Assembly: GCA_946894095.1 (NCBI GenBank)
Contig: OX335649.1
Coordinates: forward strand, 13,968,001-14,032,000
Length of the DNA stretch: 64,000 nucleotides
From: Incurvaria masculella
Taxonomy: Eukaryota > Arthropoda > Insecta > Lepidoptera > Incurvariidae
Reading direction: 5' to 3'
Positions 21,701-32,405 of this stretch are shown piece after piece. Made by a program: the position numbers and the translations under genes. Position 1 is the stretch's first letter, and each line of letters opens with the position of its first letter. The notes below the pieces were generated by a model. That model saw only the letters and a list, made by a program, of their open reading frames with translations. It made no database searches and had not been told where the DNA came from.

Positions 21701-22830
21701 TTGCGTTGCATTTTTACCTTTTTTGTAGTAAAATTTAAAAATGTATCGAATTTCTTCATTAGATTCACTCATTTTGACAGTACGAAAAACAAATGAGAAT
21801 CACACATTTTCCTAATTTGAATTTGGAATTATGTTCTTTAAAATTTAAACTTTCAATGATACCAAAACCAGCTAGATACAAATAGTATAGCCAAAGAGAT
21901 TTTATTACAAGTTCATACATACTATAATGCGAAAAGAATTTTTCCCCGACCTATTATGTTTAATGGTACGACATTAACGTTATCTTATTGGTTTAATGTT
22001 ATCCAAACCTTTGTATGTTTATTTTCGAAATCTGGATAGAAGGCTTCAATGTAGATTTCGTTGGATAAACTCATAAATATTTTTTATCATTTACAAAACA
22101 CGCACAATGAATACGAAAGTGTGAGCATAAAGTTTTTTATGTAACCTGACATGAATAGATTGCTCACACTTAATGTTGTTGATTAATCCAACCACATGAG
22201 AACTAGACACCATGCCAGGACGTTCCTTAATTACTTTCGATTTGACTGATTGATTTGAATTTGATTGAACTGAATGGAAAACAATAACAATTTTGATTGC
22301 CGCTTTGACTATCGTTCATTAAACTCGATGGTACCAATCCGGGTGGGATTAACTTAGCAAGAATAACCGGCGATAGTTTTACGTGGATTCCGAACAACGA
22401 ACGACAGCTCCAATTTTATATAACCGGTCTTTGATGGTTCCAACAAACCACGTGGGAGCTGGGTACCATGCCATGACCTTCCTAATATGTACGGCTACAT
22501 TGAACTGGATGGAAAACACTAAAAAATTCCACTTCGACCATTGTTCCTTCCTACCTTTACGTGGAATCCAAACTTCAAACGAAAAATCCCTTAGTCGACT
22601 GTGACGACATGCACGGGAAGAAATGCAGTGGGACCGCTTGTATCCCTAGCATCATTAGTGGAAAATTATTCTTATCTGCAGGCACTACTGAGCGTCAGCG
22701 TTTCAACGCGATGAAGAAGATGCAGTCTATCGAGAGACACCGCTACGAGAACTCCCTCTACACCAACGAGGAAGAGGACAACATTGTCTTCGAAGACTTC
22801 GCTCGCCTCCGATTAAACGAGCCCGAGTGA
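15779..22830 (+). CDS. Arr2: Visual arrestin (arrestin 2 / phosrestin-1 type)
   Basis: Arrestin 2 binds activated, phosphorylated rhodopsin (metarhodopsin) in photoreceptor rhabdomeres and ends the light response. Exons: 15779-15967, 18796-19002, 19128-19259, 19535-19886, 20382-20576 and 22682-22830; phases agree and give 407 aa against about 400 for the fly protein. Arrestin blocks in order: [129 protein letters not shown] and [28 protein letters not shown] near residues 369-379 matches the region holding the CaMKII site of fly Arr2 (Ser374 here). It looks like the Arr2 rather than the Arr1 lineage. Oddity: the only available ATGs (15779, 15788) give a longer N-terminus than the usual [10 protein letters not shown]. 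Intron 5 carries an antisense mariner. Confidence 0.96.
16490..17075 (+). repeat. tRNA-derived repeat split by a nested 5S-SINE
   Basis: The left part (ATGCCTACGCAATGGATCAA to GGGGAAGCATTGTC) and the right part (CCGAAAATAATCGAGAGATTCG and a tRNA-like block to ACTTTTTCAGATTATTGA) together match the uninterrupted unit at 6625-6970. The SINE at 16558-16948 lies between them. TGTC flanks both sides, a candidate short target duplication. Located in Arr2 intron 1. Confidence 0.75.
16558..16948 (+). repeat. Full-length 5S rRNA-derived SINE (reference copy)
   Basis: The head contains CTCCGAAGTTAAGCACCG and GGTCTTGGATGGGTGACC, which match the internal promoter (box A to box C) of eukaryotic 5S rRNA. 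The body follows (GCATTGGATGAACGATGGTC, GTGTTTTCCATCCAGTTCAA, GGCATGGCACCTAGTTCCCA), then a tail CCATATCCAGTCACAT with oligo-A. Length is about 390 bp. It fits the SINE3-type architecture (5S-derived head) known in other animals. Confidence 0.8.
17078..17355. repeat. (CCGT)n microsatellite and attached dispersed repeat
   Basis: TCCGTCCGTCCGTCCGTTCG begins a tetranucleotide tract (17082-17122). It is followed by AT-rich sequence ending AGTCCGACTCGCACTTGGCG, a motif I associate with a common lepidopteran repeat end. Confidence 0.55.
17358..17460 (-). repeat. 5S-SINE fragment (reverse)
   Basis: AATTGGACATAGATGGCTAT to ACATTGAACTGGATGAAAAA is the reversed tail and part of the body. Confidence 0.6.
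17540..18112 (+). repeat. Two adjacent 5S-SINE copies in Arr2 intron 1
   Basis: Copy 1 (17540-17912) has a diverged 5S-like head (GCTTCTAAATGGGTGACCG), the body GGTTGGTACCATCGCATGGA and the tail TCCATGTCCAGTAACATAAA. Copy 2 (about 17913-18112) is headless, with GAACGAACGATGGTCGAAGC and a CATGTCCAGTCAAAAT tail. Confidence 0.7.
18190..18243. repeat. Perfect 16-bp inverted repeat, 22-nt loop
   Basis: CTGGTGCTGGTTGGAT at 18190-18205 has its exact complement at 18228-18243. It lies in Arr2 intron 1; origin unknown. Confidence 0.85.
20673..21951 (-). mobile_element. Complete mariner transposon (copy A) in Arr2 intron 5
   Basis: The element is about 1279 bp. The left end GGTTGGGGAAAAAGTTTCTT pairs with the reverse complement of the right end (GGTCGGGGAAAAATTCTTTT), about 27-bp imperfect TIRs in a TA-rich target. 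It carries one uninterrupted transposase ORF antisense to Arr2. Confidence 0.93.
20747..21772 (-). CDS. Mariner transposase, copy A (341 aa, intact)
   Basis: Cut-and-paste transposase of the Tc1/mariner superfamily. An N-terminal paired-type helix-turn-helix region (residues ~1-110) is followed by the linker motif WVPHEL (116-121) and the catalytic domain. The mariner DD34D triad is complete: D153 in TGDEKW, D245 in HHDNARPH and D280 in YSPDLAPSD. The length is usual for mariner. It differs from copy B at eight residues (12, 14, 25, 55, 74, 113, 155, 186). It sits antisense in Arr2 intron 5, so it is not part of that gene's coding sequence. Whether it is active cannot be told from sequence. 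Confidence 0.95.
   Translation of the reverse strand: MSESNEEIRYIFKFYYKKGKNATQAAKKICDVYGPSAVSVRVAQIWFKRFQSGNFDVKDARRSGRPITDKMDADFEKVEQDRHISSYDVAEELGIDHKTVLAHLKKTGYTKKFDIWVPHELTERNLMNRVLICDSLLRRNETEPFLKKLITGDEKWITYDKNVRKRSWSKAGQASQTVAKPGLTRIKVMLCVWWDWKGIIHYELLPPGRTIDSELYCEQLMRLKQEVERKRPELINRRGVVFHHDNARPHTSLATQQKLREFGWEVLMHPPYSPDLAPSDFHLFRSLQNSLGSVRLTSREDCQNHLSRYIDQKSQYFYSNGIMSLPTRWQKVIEQNGTYIL
22135..22600 (-). repeat. Two 5S-SINE fragments in Arr2 intron 5
   Basis: Reverse-orientation pieces: 22135-22420 (TATGTAACCTGACATGAATA through GAACTGAATGGAAAACAATA) and 22430-22600 (AAACCACGTGGGAGCTGGGT through TTGAACTGGATGGAAAACAC). Confidence 0.65.
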
Positions 22831-23824
22831 ACCGGTTGGTTCGAGGTCTCGCAACATCTGGGTTGTCCTTTGGGGTGGAAATTAAAAAAGAGTAAAATTC
22901 TAAAATACGAAAAAAATCAAGAAAAAATGTTAAAGCCACAAAAATACGATACGGCAATATGGTAACGGAAGTAAAACTTTATTTAATTGTCTTGATTATA
23001 TTTTCAGCCATAAAATTATGATGTCAACCTCTCCATTGTTTATGTATTAATTTATCACGAATACTAATTATTGTTAAAATTGTTATTTAGTTTTCAATAA
23101 CACACTTATTTCCGATTGTTAGAGTTTTAAGTGGCTTCAAACTTTTTCTTATTTTTCTTATTCTAAAATAGTTAATAATATCATAATTGGCGACTTACCT
23201 CTTGTCTTTATTTTATTATTTATCCTAGTAAACATATAACAGGAACTGTTGTTTTATTTTCACTTCACTAAATATATAGAAAGTATTAAAAACTTGGAAT
23301 TTGTAATAAATATAATGTTACGCAGATTCGCTCTTATCACGAAAGCGTCTTTCAAGGAACTGAGCCCCAGAGACGGGAGCTCGTCGACTTATTAGAGTCC
23401 TACGAAGGATTTGCATATGTCATTGTGATTAGAAGGGGTTGGTTTTTTGAAGGCGCCAGCGACGGTGCTTCGGTGTAAGAAGGGTCAGTGAGCTTAGGGT
23501 TGATAATAAATGTTTTTTTCGTAGGCGATTATTATACAAAAGTTACCTATATTTAAGCGTACTTGGTTTAATGAAGCTCCAGGCAAGATAGGTAAGCACA
23601 ATTTTAATGTTGATTTTATATTACTGAATTCGGAAAGTATTTAAAATAACGAAAATTCACTATCAAATCAACCAATAAAATGATTCTTGTTTAAATCATG
23701 CATTGATAACTTCGACATAAGCAAATCTCTGACTTGCTTCGGAGCCAAATTGTTAAAAGCAACTTTTAAAGCCGTTTATCCCCTTTGTTTAATGATGATT
23801 AATGGTATTTTTTTTAATTCTTTT

Positions 23825-24190
23825 TTGTAACTTGACATGGATTGCGAATACCGAACTTACCGTCAGATATTAGCCTAACACACCACATGACAACTAGGTG
23901 CCATGCCAGGACCTTCCTTACATTGCTCGGTGACAGTGAACTGGATGGAAAACACGGACAATTTTCTTTGCCGCTTCGACCATCGTTCATTCAATGCGAT
24001 TGTACCAACCTGGGACGGATTAACCTTACCACTAAGGAAGAGGACCTACAGTTTTACCTGGAATCCGAACCACGGTCAGCCTCAACGGTTAAAAAATGGT
24101 CACCCATCCAGAACCTAACCGCGCTCAGAGGTGTTTACCCAGGGTATCGATTCGCAAGGCGTCGCACACAGAGCTACCGAGGCTGATGTA
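23825..24190 (-). repeat. Near full-length 5S-SINE (reverse)
   Basis: It runs from the reversed tail TTTTTTGTAACTTGACATGG to the reversed head GGTCACCCATCCAGAACC and ACAGAGCTACCGAGGCTGAT. Being nearly complete, it confirms the element length given by the copy at 16558. Confidence 0.8.
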
Positions 24191-24489
24191 TTATTATTAT
24201 TATTTTAATTCGTTGTAACATATTTAACTAACTTAGTTGCTAGTAACTATTTACAATTGATGGAAGAGATAAACACAGGTACATAAATTAATATGAATTT
24301 ACAAAAATCAACAGTTTATGCCACATGCAACAGTTCAGTAAAGAAAAAAAATAGAGAGTGTAATAAAACTTAGCTAATATATAATCCACATATGAAAATG
24401 GTGTTCGATATGGAAAAAGTATATCCAAAAAAATATATATTTAATCATCTAAAAATACGTATCATTATTATCTATTCACATTGGCTATT

Positions 24490-24880
24490 TTATAGGTAAG
24501 TTCTTCATTGATTCCTTTGCTGAAAAAAATGTGAAAGCGAGAGTCAATAAAATCTTTGAAGGCGGCTTTGAGTGCCTTACCGATTTTTTTTCCTAGCAAG
24601 AAGTTGTCCAAATTCCGGAAAAAATGGTAATCTGTTAGAGCCAGATCCGGGAAGTACGGTGGATATCGGAGACGATATGCCGTTATCGTTAGCCAAGAAC
24701 GTAGGAAGCTGTAATTTCAGATTAACGTACATGACCCATTTTTGATCACAAGTAACGATACGATACAAAATCTCCACGTCATTGTGACGGTTGAGTAATG
24801 CGACGTTGGTGTGCTCACTCAATTCATTCGGTACCCATTTTTCGAGCTTTTTCACTTTTCCAATTTCTTTCAATTCTATT
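24490..24880 (-). pseudogene. Degenerate mariner transposase remnant
   Basis: Minus-strand frames read WVPNELSEH, YRIVTCDQKWVMY, then after a deletion and frame change YPPYFPDLALTDYHFFRNLD. These correspond to the mariner linker, the first catalytic D region and the third D region. The central block with the second D is missing. It belongs to a different mariner lineage from copies A and B. Confidence 0.8.
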
Positions 24881-27449
24881 CGTTATAACGAGATATTTCA
24901 TGTCTTCTATGTAGTGAACAAAATTATATCAAAGAAAAAACAAATGGCACGAAAACAAATGAATCATTAAATTCGAAACCCAAATATACAAGCCTAAAAA
25001 TTTGAATTTGGAATTCCTAGCCTAATTTGAGATCAAAGTGGCCAGTTCGACAAAACGTCAATTTCATATCTTGGTTGAAATTAGATTTTTGAGACACACA
25101 TTTTATGAAACTAAAAGACGTTTCGGTTCCCATCGACTGTATCCAGAGCGTGAAGTGCCAAAACTGTCGTATAAAACAAAAAAGAAGGGGCTAGCAAAAT
25201 ATGAGTCTTCGTCCACACAATGGTCTTCTCATCGCACAATGGCTCGCCCGTCACACAATGGACCATCATCTTAACCCGTTCATCGCCTCAACAGCTCGGG
25301 GACCCACCCAGGGATTGCATGGACAATTATTGTTTGTTGAAACCTGTTTACGTTGATGGTGCCGGTGCATTATTGTAATGCAAATTATAGACGCGATCGT
25401 TTTAAAGGGAGATCAAATCGTGTCATTTTAGAAGAACCCGTCCAGAAATGTTATTAAAGTTGAGTCATTTTGATTGTTAAGTTTTGTCTGGCTGAGTTTT
25501 AAAATTGTTAACACTTTCAAAAGTGACTATTTTTTAAAAATATTTTGTTGTGCATAATTAAACATTGCACATTTTTTAAAAATAAAAATTACATTATCTC
25601 AGGTGCCAAAATCTGGCTGGTCTCAGAGCAGCTTGTAGTTAACTATTTTCAACCTCGTTTCGACCAAGGAAGATTTTAGACACACATGTGATGAGAAAGC
25701 CGATACTACCGAAATGGTGGGTGTCCTTACGATCTTTTCTTTTACCGTAAAGCATTTGTGTTGATTATGTGAAGCTCTTATCATACTCTAAACTAGAACC
25801 GCCACCGGAAATCAAACACACGCAGAAGCACACGCCATCAGAAGCGCGATGCCAAACAATTAGGCCACGAACGACAATTTTTATTATTTTTTTAAAGTTC
25901 AATTAGTCAAACATCAATAAATATGCAGATTCGATTAACAGTTTACGAAGTCTAGTTAACTGATTACAATTTTATGAGTTAGAAAACATATTTCAGTTTT
26001 AAAACACAGTCTCATTGGCAATATTAAAAAAAAATTGCGCATCAGAATTGTTGTAACACAGGTAGGCTTTATATTGTGGGAACTAAGTAATGTCGTTAAG
26101 GTCACACAATACAATCGCAAACTACTGAATGCGGGATTAGAAAATAGAAAGCGAAATATTTCCGGTTGCGAATATATTTTATAATGGTCATAGATAATAT
26201 ATGCAAGGACATGCCCGAGGGACACCGCCGGCCCAACCAGTTTGACCACTTTTACGTGTGGGAAAGGATAGCAGTCGTCCTTTCAACCGCTGACCCTTTA
26301 TGGTCGTAAGAATGGCTGATTTATCTATGTAATGATTATTTTGGCGAACGTTACCCGCGCGACTTGCGAATAGGGTCACTCGATGGGGGAAGTCGACGGA
26401 TTCCCACACGGAACTGGTCGAACAGGTTTGGCCGATGTCCCGCAGGAACAGCCAGAGGCGCTGTCCTTGCGTTGTCTTTGAACGGCTCGCCATGAGAACG
26501 ACCGTATGTTGCATCTTGCCGTGTACGTTATCTATCCGTTCAACCGTGCATCGTCATTGTTCGGTGTTTGTGTAATTTCGAAATAAAATAAAATTAAAAG
26601 TTGTAGCATTTTTAGGAAATTTAATGAAGTTCACTAATGGTTTGCATTGTAATAAAGTCTATTTTAGTAATTCGCTCAAGCGACCACCCGGGGATTTTTC
26701 TCTTTTATTAGAACTTTAAAATAAATAATCGTGATTGGTATCTTTCTCATAAAAAAAACCATATGATTGAAACTATCCCAAATTCGTTGGACAATTAAAT
26801 CACCACATTCTTTAATTAGAGTACAGCAGCGGAACTGTTTGTTTGTATTAAAACAAATAAAAAAAACTCTTCATTGCTCTTATTACAAAATTTCCGCATC
26901 TAAATGTGTTGATAGAAGTGATTACGGAATTAAATTTAATGTTATTTGCTAAGAACAGATAGCTTTACAAATATAAGAAGTAAAAATAACCGTCCAGGGG
27001 CGGTCAAGACGGGTTGCATCTCGTTTAATTAATTTCTACAGTTCGGGAAACGGTTTTAACACTTTTGCAACAGATCGTCCTTTGATAAAGGCTTCCCCCT
27101 TAAAGACTGCCATTTCAATATATATTTTATTGTATCAATAATCCAAAGGAGGCATAATAAACTTTCTATTTCCCATTAAAAAAGAGAATCCACATTCAAG
27201 CTTGAGTTGTACGGATGGACAAACGGACATAATTGTAAGGGCTTTACTACGGAAAGTGAAAGTAATGGGTTGTGCTTATTTTATTGTTTTTACTTCACTT
27301 ATCAAAATATTGTTAATTATCATGTAGTTATAATTTAATTATACTATCAGCATTTGTTGTCTAGTCGCAGGATGCCTTGATGCCTCGGAGTTCTGTATCG
27401 AGGTTCAGCAATCCTCGGTTTTGGATGAATTCGAAACGCCAGTTGAATT

Positions 27450-27600
27450 TCCCTCCATCTTTTTTCCAGATTAACGTAACCGTGCAATATGAGAAAGCCT
27501 AGCATGACACCTAATTCCCATGTAGTGTAATTGTTTTTGTTGGAACAGACTGTTCCATCTGACCATGTCCAGTTCCATAGAAAAATAATTAAAATATGAC
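27450..27600 (+). repeat. 5S-SINE tail fragment
   Basis: GTAACCGTGCAATATGAGAA and CATGACACCTAATTCCCATG lead to the tail CCATGTCCAGTTCCATAGAA. Confidence 0.6.
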
Positions 27601-27963
27601 GTGTAAAATTTTAAACTTCACTGCAGGCATGATATTTAAAAAAGAGGGTTCCAAAAGTACCCTAAGAAAAGGATGTAAGAATATAATGCATGGCACTGGC
27701 TAGGGTTCACCCCCTTCAATCCAAAAGGAGGGTTCAAATATCTGTAGTCGGTGCATCTTTCAAATGCAAATTAATTTCGGGTATTCTTGTTCAACAGTTT
27801 AATTTATAGATAGCGTAAGGCTGCCTGCCATGTCAGTTTTAATTAGTATTTTTTTTCATCGGCTTATTTCTGCAAAAGAAACAATAAAAATCAACCAATT
27901 TCAGCACTTTATTACGAAAATAAATACAACGTATAAAAACCTAGCCTAATCGCGAGCTAACTC

Positions 27964-30900
27964 CTAAACGGGATGCAGCATATAATTCTGCCCCGTCGAC
28001 TTGTCCACAATGCGCCCTGTGGTTTCGTCCAGGTACAACTCCGCCTGTTTCTTCGGCACGTCCTTCCTCAAGCCGGCCGAACCGTGATTGTGTGCGTCAG
28101 ATAGAGCGTGATTGTGGGCTCCAGCTGGAGAGTGATTGTGATCGCCAACCGAAGCGTGATTGTGGGCGTCATGAGGAGCGTAATTGTGGGAGCCAGCCGA
28201 TGGGTGATTGCGGGCGTTGGATGAAGCATGATTGTGGGAGCCAGTTGATGCGTGATCGGGTCCGTCATGTGCATCAGCCACAGTGTGGTGCCGCTTGTTT
28301 CTGTTGCCGTCTCCCTCGTACTCCTGGTATTCGTGTACGTTGTCGCTTGGTTCGTCGTGGTTGTCGCCGCCATGACCAGCGTGGTTGTAGTCCCAATAGT
28401 GTTCGCCGTACCCGCCATGCTTGTCGCCCCATCTCACCTACACGTTGGTTCGGTTAGCACTTCAACTTATCGTAGACCAATATTATTTATAACATTATAA
28501 ACAATCCCAAAAACACATAACGGACAAAACACTGGGAAAACAAGTTAGGGTGCTTCAATAAGAGTTTATAAGAAACTTTTTTTAGCTACCCAATAACTGT
28601 AAAAGAAACAAAAATTTTCCGTAGCGAACATGGAGGGAGGGGAGTAGCAACCGAAACAAGTTTGTATGGGTGCTAGCGGAACTTTTATGTGCAGAACGGT
28701 AGCACCGGCGAACCGAGTCTCTCTTTCGAGAAGTCGTTGGAACTAGACAATTTTCGAGTTCCAACGACATTTCAAAACAGCTCAGAACTTTACAGGTTGC
28801 TATTTAGTGCAACAAATATTCGATTATGGGTAGTTGCCCGTCCAGAAATTGTAAGCAAACTAACTCAAGTTAGAAGTTTTCCACTAACTTGTGACTTTGC
28901 TGCCGCCATACAAATGAGTTTCGATCGCTACTCTCGTCTTGCCATGCTCGCATTAAAATCTTTTAGCATAAAGGGAAATGTTGAATTCATGGCATCAAAT
29001 AAATTATTAATTAATAAAAAATATCTTAGTAATTATATTTTTCACTTGAAAAATTAATTAACCGACTTAGTATTCATCAAATATGTTTGAACATTCGTTC
29101 AAGTTGATTATCCATTTAGTGTCAATAATGCAATCACAAAAAATCAAATACATTATCAGAATAACTGTAGTATGAATTTGTAAATTGGATATTAAAAGAT
29201 CGTTATGAAAATTACAACCATGACCACATTTAGCTTGCAGTAACAAGTAAAGTAAATAATACCATTCAATAACGTTAAAAAGTAAGCAACAAAGATTACC
29301 AGTAAAGCCAGTAAGAGTAAAAGAAAATATGAAGAAACATCTGAAAGAGAGTAAAGAAAAGATGAAGGAAAGAGAAGGAATAGCATACTTTAGTCTTGAA
29401 CTCCCCAGAATCAGGGTGCGCCTTCTCGTGGCGCTCTGTGAAGTGATGCTCGCTTCCCTTCCTGTGCCCGATCTCATAGTGGTCCTTCTTAGGCACGTGC
29501 GCATACCTTTAGGAAGCGCAAGCCCACAAGCGTTAGTCCAAGCGTCGAGACAAGCGGAAAAGAAAGAGGAAGATTAGCGGCGAGAGAGGATGAGTGCACG
29601 TACTTTGCCCATGTCCCGGTGGTTCTTAAAGTCTTTCCTCTCGTAACGCTGCTCCCAATTGTTGGGGTCCTCGCACACATGACCGAACTCAATCTTGTAC
29701 GGACTCAACTGTACCGAGAAAAAATCCCTATAAAGCAAATCATCTCGCTGTAGCGACACCGGGATTGGTTGAAGGGAGGGGTGGGCCTCGGCTGTGGCGG
29801 CCGAGTGATCAGCGTTTCGTGACGTGGACATGAGTGGGGAAGAGAACTGCTTATTTATCACGACAGGTGGCGACCAAACAAGCTCACCTAAAAGATCTGT
29901 CAAAGCTGTCAAATACCATACAAAATGTTTTTGTTTATTTACTCCTCATAAAATTACTAAATTTTCTCGTTATCATTTTGAAAATTATTTGTTTCAAATT
30001 ATACTAATCAAATGAAGCCTTAGAAAATAAATAGCAATAACATAATCTATAATATTTAATTTTAACTTTGTGCTGGTGTAACGTTAAAAGCTCTTCTTTT
30101 CCTCCAAACCTTATTCTAACTGCATCATGAATCTAGAAACGAATTAATAAAACTTGACAGGAAATGACAGTTGTGACGTTTCTAAGGTGAGGTCGCTCAT
30201 GCGACACCTACAATAAGCTTTGAGTTTTCTTCCCCATTGAGGCGTGTTGAAAAATGGTTGACAATAAATCATCGCAATAAATTGAACCTTGTAAAGTTTC
30301 AAAGGTAAAATACATGTTGAAAATGATCTTAGTTAGCATTGCAACAGTAAAATATACTTATTCCTACAAGTACGTAGTTTTCTCAACGAATGTGATTTGT
30401 ATGCAGAATCGACGTGTAGCAAGGACACATTAATTAAATAAAGAAAGCTGTAAGAATATACTTTTCGCGGGTATTGCATCCAGCCTTGCAATATAATCCA
30501 TGCTAACATAATATTATAAATGCGAAAGTAACTCTGTCTGTCTGCTTTTACGCCTAAACCGATTAGCCAATTTTAATAAATTTCGGGATGAAAAATTCAT
30601 ATACATAAGTTGTTTTTACAGCTTTCTTTCTTTCATTAATATCAACTTGCTGCACGAGTGATTCTACATACATTTCACACTCGTTGATAGTTGGAACCGA
30701 TTCTGCCTTCTGATTCGTTTCTCATAAGAGTTGTATATACGAGACTGGAATGCGAAGGGATCTCACTGGAAGAACTTGGCGTGCGCCTGCACGTCCGCCA
30801 AGGGCGAGGCGGCGGGCGCCGACCCGGCGGCCGCGGCCTGCAGCAGCGTCGCCTCAGCCTGCCGGTCCTGCGGCGAGTCCAGCACCGCGCCCTGGCTGGT

Positions 30901-31778
30901 GACCTGCCGCTTGCGGTGACGGGACTCGCCGTGCGACGACACCGCCATCGTCACCAGCAGCATCGTCTGCGTGCGGAGGACATTTAAGAGCGTTATAACG
31001 ATTGATTGCATTTATTTTCATTTCATTTGCGTAAGAGCTTAAGTGAAACCATATTGTACAATTTAAAAAATAATACTACTGATTTTGAAATTAAAAAAAG
31101 ATGAAAGATTAATTGATGGTCCAACTATATGTGACGCTCAAATTCGGCGTTCAAACTTTTTTATGAAATAATTTGAATATTTGTCTAATTTGAGAACATA
31201 TAGCATGTAACTGACAGTTTAATCTTGATTCAAATCTTCAATTCAAATCTACATTCATTCTGGTTAATTTTAAATATAATTATTTGTTGTTTTAATTACG
31301 TCCTTATCAACCTGAATGCAATTAAAACCTCAAAGAATCTAAATTAGGTTTGACAACTAGTTCACGAAAGTTAAATATTTACTCAAATTACCGCTATACG
31401 CTAAAGAACTTAACACTCTTGAAGGTGCCATTTTCCGAGAGCAGAATATTTTATTGGTTCCTTCGCAACTTGAATATTTCATCGTGAGTTTAGTTTCAAG
31501 CGAGTCCATTGCAACCTATTGGTAGTTAATTTTATTTTTGCTTGTTGGTGTTCCTATAAGACGATAAGAGCGACACAATCAGGGATACACTGGTTATGGT
31601 TTTGATAACACATAATGTTAAGATCAAACTCCAGAAAATTAAACAGAGAAAAGGCACTCAAGTAATCAATGGAACCGCGTGAAGAAAGTCGTTGTCACTA
31701 ACTAGATCGATGAATTCTATCATTTTAACAAGAAATAGCGTTATTCACCGTTATAGAGGCTTCGGAAGGAATCTTCAT
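27964..31778 (-). CDS. Secreted histidine-rich protein with 8-residue repeats
   Basis: Family not firmly recognised. Exons in coding order: 31749-31778, 30767-30966, 29604-29727, 29389-29487 and 27964-28437. Phases agree and the product is 308 aa. The N-terminus MKIPSEASIT plus TMLLVTMAVSS forms a plausible signal peptide, followed by a dibasic stretch RHRKR that may be a processing site. The middle (residues ~78-170) looks like a conserved block with KIEFGHVCEDPNNWEQRY, HYEIGHRKGSEHHF, GEFKTKVRWGDKHGGYGEHY and WDYNHAGHGG. Residues 217-272 are seven 8-residue units such as DAHNHASV and GAHNHALS. The C-terminus ends YMLHPV. A TATA box lies about 50 nt before the ATG. Metal binding or a cuticle or haemolymph role is inference. 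The acceptor before 29487 (TAAG) is unusual. Confidence 0.78.
28075..28242 (-). repeat. 24-bp coding tandem repeat (seven 8-residue His units)
   Basis: Units GSHNHASS, NARNHPSA, GSHNYAPH, DAHNHASV, GDHNHSPA, GAHNHALS and DAHNHGSA follow each other without gaps in the last exon of the His-rich gene. Each keeps an NH or NY core. Confidence 0.9.
28620..28800. repeat. Imperfect palindromic sequence in an intron
   Basis: TCGTTGGAACT and its exact complement AGTTCCAACGA lie about 12 nt apart (near 28733-28766). GTAGCAACCG is mirrored by GGTTGCTA further out. This may be a small MITE; it lies in the last intron of the His-rich gene. Confidence 0.4.
30500..30600. repeat. Dispersed repeat with TAAATGCGAAAGTAACTCTG
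   Basis: AATATTATAAATGCGAAAGT, TCTGTCTGTCTGC and CGCCTAAACCGATTAGCCAA form a block I recognise as common in lepidopteran genomes. A second copy lies at 51915-52170. Confidence 0.6.
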
Positions 31779-31825
31779 GTTGCGTTGGTTTGCAGCGACT
31801 GGTCGTCTTTCCGGTGACGGATGCC

Positions 31826-31832
31826 ATTTATA
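31826..31832 (-). promoter_or_regulatory. TATA box of the His-rich gene
   Basis: Minus-strand TATAAAT within CCGTATAAATGGC lies about 50 nt before the ATG at 31778. The spacing suggests a very short 5'UTR and supports the placement of the 10-codon first exon. Confidence 0.6.
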
Positions 31833-32264
31833 CGGGGACAGTGCGCAGAGGAAGCATTGTTCCGGTAGATAGAACGTCGGTCAGGCGTTCACAACCGTCG
31901 GTCATGCCTTTCCGAGAAAAGAAAGCTCGCTTCCGGGGAAAACGTTCATTTTAGAATTTAAATCACGTAAGAAATTAAAATTGTGTTGTTGTTGTTTTAA
32001 GAATTCTTCCAAAGTAACAGGAAACAAATTATTTCAATGCCACGTTTTCTAAATAATGTAACATGCTTAGTTACTTTCGTTTGACATAGTGATGTGAAAT
32101 GTTCATTACTTTTGTCCCATAAAGAAACGTTTCGTTGAGTATGCAAGGATAAAATAATTTAGACTAGAAAACATTTGAAAATTCCATGAATAAGCTTAGA
32201 AAGTTCCAATGGGTTGTCGCAATGCAATTTATTTGAAAGTAAGTGTAATACAATATGTATTGAT

Positions 32265-32405
32265 ATTTTTATGTATTTAATGGATACGACATTACCGTTA
32301 TCTCATTAATTTGAGTTCCAGCGACATCTACATTTGAAGCATTGTAATCCGATTTTGAAAATAATCTGAAAAAGTTTTGGTCGTGACATTCGTCGGAAGC
32401 AGGAT
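32265..32405 (-). repeat. Tail of the tRNA-derived repeat (reverse)
   Basis: TTTATGTATTTAATGGATACG through TTGAAAATAATCTGAAAAAG and ATTCGTCGGAAGCAGGA is the reverse complement of the 3' half of the unit seen at 6342-6551, with small deletions. Confidence 0.75.

Larger units (their letters stand above)
22831..27963. other. Intergenic between Arr2 and the His-rich gene
   Basis: Contains the Arr2 3' flank (an AATAAA near 23308 is one candidate poly-A signal), a full 5S-SINE, a dead mariner and a 5S-SINE fragment at 27450-27600. The 26188-26514 minus frame (108 aa) lies in a patch of higher GC but shows no domain I recognise. 24900-26180 and 26520-27450 are AT-rich with nothing identifiable. Confidence 0.5.

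Noticed and set aside
26188..26514. 108-aa minus-strand frame in a GC-richer patch
   Set aside because: No recognisable motif, no splice or promoter context; probably old transposon sequence.
28092..28457. Cys/Arg-rich 121-aa plus-strand frame
   Set aside because: It is the antisense reading of the His repeats; the repeat forces the regular pattern.
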